Source of the DNA: Pedobacter sp. SYP-B3415
GTDB lineage: Bacteria; Bacteroidota; Bacteroidia; Sphingobacteriales; Sphingobacteriaceae
Direction: 5' to 3'
NCBI RefSeq assembly: GCF_004138205.1
Contig: NZ_RXNQ01000034.1
Coordinates: 1 to 64,000 of the forward strand
DNA: 64,000 nt
Every line of letters starts with the position of its first letter. Position 1 is the stretch's first letter. The notes below the pieces were generated by a model. That model searched no databases. It saw only the letters and a program-made list of their open reading frames with translations, and was not told where the DNA came from. Positions 1 to 6,703 of this stretch are shown one piece after another. The translations under genes and the position numbers were made by a program.

Positions 1-90
1 ATGTATTGTTCCTGCAGTCGTTTACCATCCAATTGAAAAAGCTGTCCTAAAAGTTTACAGCTTATTGGATGATTATCAATTAAATCCTTT
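1..90 (-). CDS. ISAon1 family transposase (orfB), 5' end only
   Basis: On the minus strand from about 90 to 1, in the +1 frame relative to orfA, the translation reads DLIDNHPISCKLLGQLFQLD and then GKRLQEQY. This matches the start of ISAon1 transposases (typically '...HP(V/I)...GxLyxLDGKxLQxQY'). There is no ATG in this frame inside the window and a TAA lies just upstream. Translation must therefore begin at a non-ATG codon such as ATT (82-80) behind the AAAAGGA stretch, or by ribosomal frameshifting from orfA. The catalytic domain is outside the window. Confidence 0.6.
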
Positions 91-426
91 TAAAAAAGCA
101 GCGAATTCCGCTGTTAACCGTGTGCCTTCGGCCACTGAATCCCAAGAGGTGTAAATCGTCGTTCCTGTTGTGTGATTGTACCACTTTCGTCTCCTTAAAT
201 GCAGAAAACAAGCTTTGCCGCGAAGGGGAAAGTCTCGGATGATGACCTGATCTAGAAAACCTTTTGACTCAAGTTTGTGTCCATGATATTCCTCAGGAGG
301 AAGATTGCGCTGATCGAGAAATAAATGGGAGCCATCAGACATTGCTTCTATACGGATAAGTTCAAATTGATCCACTAAGTCTGGTGGGAGTAATAGCTTT
401 AAAAGTTCAGTTTCCAAGTCATTCAT
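76..426 (-). CDS. ISAon1 family transposase, N-terminal region protein (orfA)
   Basis: This 116-residue protein matches the small N-region protein that precedes the transposase in ISAon1-type elements of Bacteroidota. Recognisable parts are the acidic leucine-rich start (ELLKLLLPPDLVDQFEL), the 'DFPLRGK' motif near residues 65-71, the basic 'HLRRRKWYN' stretch, and the C-terminal 'GTRLTAEFAAFLK'. It has the usual length and looks intact. It is thought to be the DNA-binding part that works with the downstream DDE catalytic protein. The stop codon (76-78) lies inside the next frame, so the two are translated by overlap. Confidence 0.82.
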   Translation of the reverse strand: MNDLETELLKLLLPPDLVDQFELIRIEAMSDGSHLFLDQRNLPPEEYHGHKLESKGFLDQVIIRDFPLRGKACFLHLRRRKWYNHTTGTTIYTSWDSVAEGTRLTAEFAAFLKGFN

Positions 427-522
427 TTAAACCACAAAACTAAAACTTATTAATCCATCCCCCCAGATTATTTGCTTGATCCCTAAGATCACCTGATTCG
501 TCCGGCACCACCGGATTCTAAT

Positions 523-557
523 ACAAATAAAAAGAGCGAACCCATCCAAGTTCGCTC
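523..557 (-). terminator. Rho-independent terminator of the tRNA-like unit
   Basis: A perfect 8-bp stem (GAGCGAAC / GTTCGCTC, 534-541 with 550-557) and 8-nt loop is followed on the minus strand by a T-rich tract (TTTTTATTTG). It lies about 34 nt past the 3' end of the second tRNA-like gene, so it closes that transcription unit and separates it from the insertion sequence. Confidence 0.8.
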
Positions 558-590
558 AATTTAACTAACTTATTATTCATAAAAAAACTG

Positions 591-732
591 CTGTTGGGGA
601 AGGAGTCGAACCTTCAAGGGGTAGTTAGCTACAGTTCAAAAATTAATTTGTGGTCAACCCATAAACTGCGTTTATCCCGTAATCCCCACCACCGAGACAA
701 GGAGGTGTGTCTGCCAATTTCACCACCCAACA
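591..732 (-). tRNA. Class II tRNA-like gene, anticodon GUC, giant 73-nt variable region (copy 1)
   Basis: On the minus strand this folds as a tRNA: acceptor TGTTGGG with CCCAACA, U8, D-stem GTG/CAC with an 11-nt loop containing GG, anticodon stem CCTCC/GGTGG (one T-T mismatch) with loop TTGTCTC (anticodon GTC), T-stem GAAGG/CCTTC with loop TTCGACT, and G at position 73. There is no encoded CCA. The variable region is 73 nt and closed at its base by GGGG/CCCC; inside are hairpins ATAAAC-GCA-GTTTAT and GTAG-CTAA-CTAC. Normal class II variable arms are roughly 10-24 nt. The D-arm looks like tRNA-Leu, but G10, G34-U35-C36, C38 and G73 are the bases known as AspRS identity elements. It could be a functional odd tRNA, a non-translational tRNA-like RNA, or a pseudogene; compensatory changes against copy 2 argue against the last. 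Confidence 0.6.
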
Positions 733-740
733 TGGTAGAT

Positions 741-758
741 CAGCAGGCGAGCCTGCTG
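741..758. other. Perfect hairpin between the two tRNA-like genes
   Basis: CAGCAGGC-GA-GCCTGCTG is an 8-bp perfect inverted repeat in the 29-nt spacer between the two tRNA-like genes. It has no T-tract, so it is unlikely to terminate transcription. A role as a processing or spacer structure in a two-gene transcript is a guess. Confidence 0.5.
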
Positions 759-761
759 AAG

Positions 762-871
762 CTGTAGGGGAAGGAATCGAACCTTCAAGGAGTGGTTAGA
801 TCGTTGCCGATTTTTCCAGTTTCTCCGCCACCGAGACAAGGAGGTGTGTCTGCCTGTTTCACCACCCTACA
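762..871 (-). tRNA. Class II tRNA-like gene, anticodon GUC, 41-nt variable region (copy 2, promoter-proximal)
   Basis: Same fold as the neighbour: acceptor TGTAGGG/CCCTACA, U8, D-stem GTG/CAC with an 11-nt loop (AAACAGGCAGA), identical anticodon arm CCTCC-TTGTCTC-GGTGG, T-arm GAAGG-TTCGATT-CCTTC, G73, no CCA. The variable region is 41 nt and closed by GGAG/CTCC. Compared with copy 1, pair 4-69 changes from T-A to A-T and the variable-stem base changes from GGGG/CCCC to GGAG/CTCC, both keeping the pairing. That pattern is expected of a conserved RNA structure. The anticodon arm, including its T29-T41 mismatch, is identical in both copies. Confidence 0.6.
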
Positions 872-929
872 GTATCTGTTTTTGAAGCAACCGCTGTATA
901 AGAACGTACCTCTTTACTGTTGCTTGATA

Positions 930-962
930 CAAATGTAAGGGAAGATCGAATACGTTACAAAT
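930..962 (-). promoter_or_regulatory. Promoter of the tRNA-like unit (-33 TTTG, -7 TACATTTG)
   Basis: On the minus strand TTTG (962-959), a 21-nt spacer and TACATTTG (937-930) match the Bacteroidota vegetative promoter consensus (TTTG, 19-21 nt, TAnnTTTG). It lies about 58 nt upstream of the first tRNA-like gene and gives the unit a complete promoter-to-terminator layout. Confidence 0.65.
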
Positions 963-1034
963 ATTTTAAACATTTTATTTTATTTTTATAATAATTATAA
1001 CCAATTTTGAATTTCATTATCAAATACCAAACCA

Positions 1035-1511
1035 ATGAGCAAAAGGGAAAGTCAAAATTTAGATATTGATAACCTCGACATCGATATCCTGAAACAACTT
1101 ATGCAGGATGCTACGAAACCCTATACGGAAATTGCAAAAGATCTGATCGTATCCGGCGGCACCATTCATGTCAGGATGAAAAAACTTCAGGAAATGGGCA
1201 TAATCAGGGGCTCGCATCTTATTATCGATCCGCAGAAAGCCGGTTTTGACATTTGTGCATTTCTCGGCATATACCTTGAAAAAGGAATTCAATATAAGGA
1301 CGCGGTTGCGCAGTTAAGCAAAATTAAAGAAGTTGTAGAGCTCCATTACACGACCGGTGCGTACAGCATGTTCGCCAAAATCATCTGCCGGGATACCGCC
1401 CATCTCAGGCATGTTTTGAACGAGGAGATCCAGGCAGTTCCCGGAATACAGCGAACGGAAACGCTTATTTCGCTCGAAGAAAGCATCAGGCGACAGATCG
1501 AACTGGGCTAA
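1035..1511 (+). CDS. Lrp/AsnC family transcriptional regulator
   Basis: A 158-residue protein of the feast/famine (Lrp/AsnC) family. An AsnC-type helix-turn-helix occupies about residues 16-62 (ILKQLMQDATKPYTEIAKDL, then the recognition helix around VRMKKLQEMGII). An alpha/beta RAM ligand-binding domain follows at about 75-150. The family forms octameric or larger rings and responds to amino acids; which genes it controls cannot be read here. The gene stands alone between the tRNA-like unit (opposite strand) and tex (convergent, 4 nt between stops). A near-consensus -7 box CAATTTTG (1002-1009) is upstream. The length is usual and the gene intact. Confidence 0.9.
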   Translation: MSKRESQNLDIDNLDIDILKQLMQDATKPYTEIAKDLIVSGGTIHVRMKKLQEMGIIRGSHLIIDPQKAGFDICAFLGIYLEKGIQYKDAVAQLSKIKEVVELHYTTGAYSMFAKIICRDTAHLRHVLNEEIQAVPGIQRTETLISLEESIRRQIELG

Positions 1512-1515
1512 ACGA

Positions 1516-3783
1516 TTATTTAAAAAGTCCCTTCAGTTTCGCCAGTTTTTCCTGGAGATCGCCATCGGCATCTTTCTGTTTTTTCTGAAAGTTACCCGGT
1601 TTCTGATCGCCCTGTTTGCGACGGTCATGCTCGCGTTGCTTCTTCGGCGCAGCCTGCTCCTCTTTTTTCATTGATAAAGAGATGCGTTTGCGCGGGATGT
1701 CGACCTCGATCACAGTAACCTCAACATGCTGGTTCACTTTTACGAGATCGTTGGGGTTCGACACGTAGCGATTAGACAACTGGCTGGTATGCACCAGACC
1801 ATCCTGATGTACACCGATATCTACGAAGGCACCGAAATTGGTAATATTGGTAATGATGCCAGGAAGTCTCATACCCGCTTTCAGGTCAGAGATTTCGTTT
1901 ACTCCTTCAGTAAAGCTAAAACTTTCAAACTTTTCGCGCGGGTCACGGCCGGGCTTTGCAAGTTCAGCCATGATATCGTTCAGCGTTGGCAAACCGATCT
2001 CGGCGTCCACATATTGCTGCAGTTTAATTTGTTTGCGCAGTTCGGGGTCTGCCATCAGACCTTTTACGGTCGTCCCAAGGTCATGACTGATGCGGTTCAG
2101 CAGTGCATACCGTTCAGGGTGCACACCACTGCCATCAAGCACGTTTTCACCATTTCTGATGCGTAAAAAGCCGGCAGCCTGTTCATATGCTTTGTCGCCA
2201 AGGCGGGGCACCTTTTTAAGGCTTTCACGGTTCTTAAACGCACCATGCGTGTTTCGATACGCAACTATATTCTGGGCAAGCGCAGGCCCAAGACCTGATA
2301 CATAAGCCAGGATCTGTTTGGATGCAGTATTAAGTTCAACCCCCACAGCATTTACAGCGCTGATTACGGTATCATCCAGGCCTTGCTGTAGTTTGGTCTG
2401 GTCTACATCATGCTGGTATTGCCCTACGCCAATCGACTTTGGATCGATTTTAACCAGCTCCGCCAGCGGATCCATCAGCCTGCGACCGATTGAAACGGCG
2501 CCGCGTACGGTAACATCGTAATCCGGAAACTCTTCGCGGGCAACATCAGATGCTGAGTATATTGACGCTCCGCTTTCGTTAACCATCACAACCATCACAT
2601 TTTCAATCTTCAGCGACCGCACAAAGGCCTCGGTTTCGCGGCCGGCGGTACCATTACCGATGGCGATGGCTTCAATCTCATACTTACGGCATAACGTCTC
2701 GAGAGTTAAAGCAGCTTCGCGCTGGTTTCCGGCACCTGTATGCGGGTAGATGGTCGTGTTTTCCAGCAATTTGCCTTGTTTGTCAAGACAAACAACCTTG
2801 CACCCGGTCCGGAAACCCGGATCAATGGCCAGCGTATTTTTCTGGCCCATTGGTGCTGCGAGCAGTAGCTGACGGGCATTTTCTGCAAAAACCCGTATCG
2901 CCTCTTCATCTGCGCGTTGTTTGCTTTGCACGCGCAACTCTGTCTCCATAGCCGGTTCAAGGAGGCGCTTATAACCGTCTTCTATGGCAAGCGATACCTG
3001 CTGCGCCGATGCATTGGCGGCTTTAATATATTGATCATGCAGTAATGTTATAGCACCTTCCTGCGGTGGAAGCACATCCAGCCGGAGAATAAGCTCTTTT
3101 TCGCCGCGCCGCATGGCCAAAACGCGGTGTGAGGCGGCAGTTTTAACCGGCTCTTCCCATTCAAAATAATCTTTGTATTTCTGGCCTTCCTCTTCTTTAC
3201 CCTTAATGACAACAGATTTGAATGTTGCTTTTTCCTGGAAATAACTACGCATACGTGTGCGCGTTTCGGCATTCTCAGAGATGTATTCAGCCAGGATATC
3301 GCGGGCGCCGGCGAGCGCTTCTACCACGGTCGTGACACCCTTTTCAGCATCAATAAAGCCAGCAGCAAACTCTTCAGGATTTATGGTCTCCTGCAGCAGG
3401 AGTTTTTCAGCCAGGGGCTCCAGCCCTTTTTCGCGGGCTATAGAGGCCCTCGTTTTGCGTTTAGGCTTGTAAGGGAGATAAATATCTTCCAGTGCAGCCA
3501 TGGTTGCCGCTGCATTGACTTCCTGCTCCAGTTCGGGACTTAACTTCCCCAGTTCAGCCAACGATTTGAGAATCGCATCGCGCCTTTTATCAAGCTCCCG
3601 AAGTTGCTGGATACGGTCGCGTATAGCAGCCACCTGTACCTCATCCAGGCTACCTGTCATTTCTTTGCGGTAACGGCTGATGAATGGCACAGTCGCCCCT
3701 TCATCAAGCAGCGTAACGGTTGCCCGGACTTGTTTTTCGCCGACGAGCAATTCGCGGGCTATGATAGATTGGTGGTCTTGCAT
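1516..3783 (-). CDS. tex: Tex family RNA-binding protein / transcription accessory factor
   Basis: A 755-residue Tex/YhgF homologue. In order: N-terminal helical Tex domain with the conserved 'ATVPFISRYRKEMTGSLDE' (about residues 30-48), YqgF/RNase H-like domain (about 325-450, starting 'LAIDPGFRTGCKV'), helix-hairpin-helix domain (about 480-560, 'SVNAVGVELNTAS', 'KVPRLGDKAYEQAAGFLRI'), and a C-terminal S1 RNA-binding domain (about 645-715, 'GIITNITNFGAFVDIGVHQDGLVH'). It ends with a lysine-rich tail. Tex binds structured RNA and ribosomes and affects transcription and RNA turnover; its exact role is unsettled. The promoter box at 3807-3814 gives a leader of about 20 nt. Confidence 0.95.
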   Translation of the reverse strand: MQDHQSIIARELLVGEKQVRATVTLLDEGATVPFISRYRKEMTGSLDEVQVAAIRDRIQQLRELDKRRDAILKSLAELGKLSPELEQEVNAAATMAALEDIYLPYKPKRKTRASIAREKGLEPLAEKLLLQETINPEEFAAGFIDAEKGVTTVVEALAGARDILAEYISENAETRTRMRSYFQEKATFKSVVIKGKEEEGQKYKDYFEWEEPVKTAASHRVLAMRRGEKELILRLDVLPPQEGAITLLHDQYIKAANASAQQVSLAIEDGYKRLLEPAMETELRVQSKQRADEEAIRVFAENARQLLLAAPMGQKNTLAIDPGFRTGCKVVCLDKQGKLLENTTIYPHTGAGNQREAALTLETLCRKYEIEAIAIGNGTAGRETEAFVRSLKIENVMVVMVNESGASIYSASDVAREEFPDYDVTVRGAVSIGRRLMDPLAELVKIDPKSIGVGQYQHDVDQTKLQQGLDDTVISAVNAVGVELNTASKQILAYVSGLGPALAQNIVAYRNTHGAFKNRESLKKVPRLGDKAYEQAAGFLRIRNGENVLDGSGVHPERYALLNRISHDLGTTVKGLMADPELRKQIKLQQYVDAEIGLPTLNDIMAELAKPGRDPREKFESFSFTEGVNEISDLKAGMRLPGIITNITNFGAFVDIGVHQDGLVHTSQLSNRYVSNPNDLVKVNQHVEVTVIEVDIPRKRISLSMKKEEQAAPKKQREHDRRKQGDQKPGNFQKKQKDADGDLQEKLAKLKGLFK

Positions 3784-3806
3784 AAAGCTATCCTTTTAAG
3801 AGGACG

Positions 3807-3814
3807 CAAAGTTA
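3807..3814 (-). promoter_or_regulatory. -7 promoter box of tex (TAACTTTG)
   Basis: The minus strand reads TAACTTTG, an exact match to TAnnTTTG, 23 nt upstream of the tex start codon. Confidence 0.55.
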
Positions 3815-3957
3815 TCAATCCCGAAAAGAAACGGCAGCGTTTATGTGAAAAATCTGGCCTGATACAGCAGCTGGAAAAAATGCGCTATCATGAGGTTAAA
3901 TTTTTACTGCAGCCCGGCGGCACAAAAAACAGCATAAAAACGCAAATTTTTTAACTT

Positions 3958-3990
3958 AAAGTTGGTAACTTTACGAAAGTTACCAACTTT
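3958..3990. repeat. 15-bp perfect palindrome upstream of the thiamine riboswitch
   Basis: AAAGTTGGTAACTTT-acg-AAAGTTACCAACTTT is a perfect 15-bp inverted repeat with a 3-nt centre, in the divergent gap between tex and the riboswitch promoter. No T-tract follows on the plus strand. The core GGTAACTTT-N3-AAAGTTACC also occurs in the glnS terminator at 48811-48835. It could be an operator, an insulating terminator or a dispersed repeat. Confidence 0.6.
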
Positions 3991-4046
3991 GCAGGAGTCG
4001 AAGTGTGCACCGGCGGGTTTCACGCCCATTTTCAATTCATTTTCCT

Positions 4047-4054
4047 TACCTTTG
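4047..4054 (+). promoter_or_regulatory. -7 promoter box of the thiamine operon (TACCTTTG)
   Basis: TACCTTTG matches TAnnTTTG exactly and lies about 10 nt before the first conserved stem of the TPP riboswitch, so the aptamer would be at the very 5' end of the transcript. Confidence 0.6.
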
Positions 4055-4063
4055 CGCCAATCA

Positions 4064-4186
4064 TAAGGGGTGCCTTGTTTTTTCAAACACAAAGACAGGC
4101 TGAGATCATACCCATTCCGAAACGTTCGCTTCCCGCAAACCGATCGGATACACCTGATCCGGATAATGCCGGCGTAGGGAAACGGA
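4064..4186 (+). ncRNA. TPP (thiamine pyrophosphate) riboswitch, THI element
   Basis: The conserved THI-box pieces appear in order: GGGGTGCC (4067-4074), GGCTGAGAT with following ACCC (4098-4113), then CCTGATCCGGATAATGCCGGCGTAGGGAA (two adjacent motifs, 4153-4182). The 3' AGGGA pairs with the 5' start as P1. The variable P3 arm between the halves is long and CG-rich. TPP binding normally lowers expression of the genes downstream, here the outer-membrane receptor and thiE. About 70 nt separate the aptamer from the start codon and hold the expression platform. Confidence 0.95.
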
Positions 4187-4209
4187 TATGTTAAACAATA
4201 TTTAGACTT

Positions 4210-4250
4210 GCCGGGGGAACAGCCCCTGCTTCCGGCTGATTGAACGGAGG
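4210..4250 (+). promoter_or_regulatory. Likely expression platform of the TPP riboswitch and an unusual Shine-Dalgarno site
   Basis: GGAGG (4246-4250) is a strong Shine-Dalgarno sequence 5 nt before a TTG start, rare in this window. CTTCC (4229-4233) can pair with it (one G-U pair). A competing stem GCCGG/CCGGC (4210-4214 with 4232-4236) plus GGGG/CCCC uses the same bases. No T-tract is present, so control of translation initiation fits better than termination. The fold is inferred by eye. Confidence 0.5.
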
Positions 4251-4255
4251 AAAAA

Positions 4256-6697
4256 TTGAAAAAAATTCTGCTTGCGGCATGTTTTGCCGTCCTGATGCCC
4301 TGTATGGTACTTGCCCAGGTAAACTTAACGGGAACTGTAACAGACAACAACAACCGGCCGCTCGCCGGAGCCACAGTAAAAACAGCCGATGGAAAACGCG
4401 TTACCCAGACAAATGAACAGGGATCGTTTAGCCTTACTTCTCTTCAGACCGGCCGTTACGTCATTGTTGCTTCATTTGTAGGTTACACTGCACAGCGCCG
4501 CCAGCTCTCCGTCAACACAGACAGCGAGCTGAATTTCAAGCTAGAACCTGCATCCTTTCTTGCCGAGGATGTAATTGTAAGGGCCACACGGGCGGGCGAT
4601 CAATCGGCCGCCACCTACAAGAATGTAGGCCGGGACGAAATAGAGAGAAACAACTTCGGTCAGGACCTGCCTTTCATTCTTAACAATACCCCCGGTGTGG
4701 TGGTCACATCAGATGCCGGCGCAGGCATTGGTTATACGGGCATCCGCATCCGCGGCAGCGACGCTACACGAATCAACGTTACTGTAAACGGAATTCCTTA
4801 TAACGACAGCGAAAGCCAGGGAACATTCTGGGTCAATATGCCCGACTTCGCCTCTTCAATAGACAATGTACAGATACAGCGCGGCGTAGGCACCTCTACA
4901 AACGGTGCGGGCGCCTTCGGCGGAAGTCTGAATATCCAGACCGGGCAATCGCAGGAAACGCCGTATGCCGAGCTTAATAATACATTTGGTTCATTCAATA
5001 CCTGGAAAAATACCCTGAAGCTGGGCACAGGCTGGATCGACGGCAAATTTAGCTTCGATGGCCGTCTTTCGCGGATAAAATCAAACGGTTATGTAGACCG
5101 CGGCTCATCCGATCTCAAATCTTATTTCCTTTCCGGCGCCTACCGGGGCAAAAAAGATTTGCTGCGGATTAATGTGTTTTCAGGCACTGAACGTACTTAC
5201 CAGGCATGGAACGGTATTCCCGAATCACGTTACTTCAATGATGCCGCCGGTATGCAGGCCTATATTGAACGCAACGGATTGAACGAGGCCGACGCACAAA
5301 ACCTCCTGACCTCGGGCCGCACTTACAACAGTTTTACCTACAGGGACCAGACAGACAATTACTGGCAGGACCACTACCAGCTTCTCTACGCCCGGCAGTT
5401 CACCGAGAAATTTTCCTTCAACGGCGCTCTTCACTATACCCGTGGTAAGGGCTATTACGAAGAGTTGAAACCGGGCGAAGACCTCGAAAGCTATGGCCTG
5501 AACCCGGTAATTATCGGAACTGATACGATTGCTTCGACTGATCTGGTTCGCCGCCGCTGGCTGGACAACCATTTCTACGGGCTCACGTACGCATTTGACT
5601 ATCGCCCTTCATCTGCAATAAGTTTCACGCTTGGCGGAGCTTATAACGAATATACCGGCGATCATTATGGGCAGGTTATCTGGGCGCAATACGCGTCAAA
5701 CGGCACCAATGACCGTCGTTATTATATGAATGATGCCTTCAAAAGTGACTTCAACACTTACCTGAAGGTGAATTTCCAGGTTGCTTCCAAGCTGAATCTC
5801 TTCGCAGACCTGCAGTATCGCCGCATCTTTTATTCGATTAACGGAACCGAAAAGAACCTGAATACACTTGCTATTAAAGATATTCCGCAGTTCTTTAATC
5901 CGAAGGTAGGCCTGAGTTATACAGTTGCCGCTGCGCAAACACTTTACGCGTCTTACAGCATTGCAAACAAGGAACCCAACCGCGACGACTATATCAATGT
6001 TCCGGCCAATACACTGCCTACCTCAGAGCGCCTGCAAAATGTTGAGGCGGGTTACCGCATCAATACCGGGGCCTTAAACGCAGGCCTGAACGTTTATGGG
6101 ATGTTCTACAAAGACCAGCTGGTTACAACCGGAAAAATTAACGATGTTGGCGAGTACTTCCGCCAGAACGTGGACCGCAGCTACCGCATGGGCATTGAAG
6201 CTGACGTGTCTTACGTCATCTCGCCCCGGTTTGCCATTAATGCCAATGCCGCCTTCAGCCGCAATAAGATCAGAAACTTTACCGAGTTTATAGATGACTA
6301 TGATACCGGTGGTCAGCTCGCCTATGAATTCAGCAATACAGATATTTCCTTTTCACCACGGCAGGTACTGTTCGGCGAGCTGGTATACAAGCCATTCAAA
6401 GGCTTTGCTGCCGCCTACCAGAGCAAATATGTGGGCAGGCAATACCTGGACAATACCCAAAGCGAAGACCGCAAGTTAAACGGTTACCATGTGGCGAACC
6501 TGCGCCTTGGGTATGACTTTTCATTTAGTGGTGTACGCAACGTCAACGTGGGCCTGCTGGTTAATAACCTTTTCGATAAAGTTTATGCTAACAATGGTTA
6601 TACCTATGGTTACCAATGGGGAACTATGGTACGCGAGAACTTTTACTTCCCGCAGGCAGGGACCAACTTTTTGTTAAGTTTGAACGTGAAATTCTAG
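4256..6697 (+). CDS. TonB-dependent outer-membrane receptor, TPP-riboswitch controlled (thiamine or precursor uptake)
   Basis: An 813-residue receptor. The signal peptide covers about residues 1-21 (cleavage near MVLAQ). A carboxypeptidase-D-like beta-sandwich follows (about 22-105, 'LTGTVTDNNNRPLAGATV'), then the plug domain (about 120-240, with 'TGIRIRGSDATRINVTVNGI'), and a large barrel ending in aromatic 'LLSLNVKF'. It imports a ligand across the outer membrane using TonB/ExbBD energy. The riboswitch and the following thiE make thiamine or a thiamine precursor the likely ligand; the protein sequence alone does not show that. It starts at TTG (TTG-AAA-AAA-ATT) behind a GGAGG, which matters because the riboswitch probably works on this ribosome site. 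Confidence 0.9.
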   Translation: MKKILLAACFAVLMPCMVLAQVNLTGTVTDNNNRPLAGATVKTADGKRVTQTNEQGSFSLTSLQTGRYVIVASFVGYTAQRRQLSVNTDSELNFKLEPASFLAEDVIVRATRAGDQSAATYKNVGRDEIERNNFGQDLPFILNNTPGVVVTSDAGAGIGYTGIRIRGSDATRINVTVNGIPYNDSESQGTFWVNMPDFASSIDNVQIQRGVGTSTNGAGAFGGSLNIQTGQSQETPYAELNNTFGSFNTWKNTLKLGTGWIDGKFSFDGRLSRIKSNGYVDRGSSDLKSYFLSGAYRGKKDLLRINVFSGTERTYQAWNGIPESRYFNDAAGMQAYIERNGLNEADAQNLLTSGRTYNSFTYRDQTDNYWQDHYQLLYARQFTEKFSFNGALHYTRGKGYYEELKPGEDLESYGLNPVIIGTDTIASTDLVRRRWLDNHFYGLTYAFDYRPSSAISFTLGGAYNEYTGDHYGQVIWAQYASNGTNDRRYYMNDAFKSDFNTYLKVNFQVASKLNLFADLQYRRIFYSINGTEKNLNTLAIKDIPQFFNPKVGLSYTVAAAQTLYASYSIANKEPNRDDYINVPANTLPTSERLQNVEAGYRINTGALNAGLNVYGMFYKDQLVTTGKINDVGEYFRQNVDRSYRMGIEADVSYVISPRFAINANAAFSRNKIRNFTEFIDDYDTGGQLAYEFSNTDISFSPRQVLFGELVYKPFKGFAAAYQSKYVGRQYLDNTQSEDRKLNGYHVANLRLGYDFSFSGVRNVNVGLLVNNLFDKVYANNGYTYGYQWGTMVRENFYFPQAGTNFLLSLNVKF

Positions 6698-6703
6698 CTA
6701 CCA

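Larger units (their letters stand above)
1..430 (-). mobile_element. ISAon1-type insertion sequence, partial (runs off the left edge)
   Basis: The first transposase reading frame of an ISAon1-type element lies at 76-426, and its second frame begins around 66-90 and continues out of the window. Only the 5' end of the element is present. I could not find the terminal inverted repeat with confidence; the outer end should lie between about 430 and the terminator at 523-557. A small hairpin (TCCGG-cacca-CCGGA, 501-515) is in that stretch, but nothing shows it is the element end. Confidence 0.75.
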
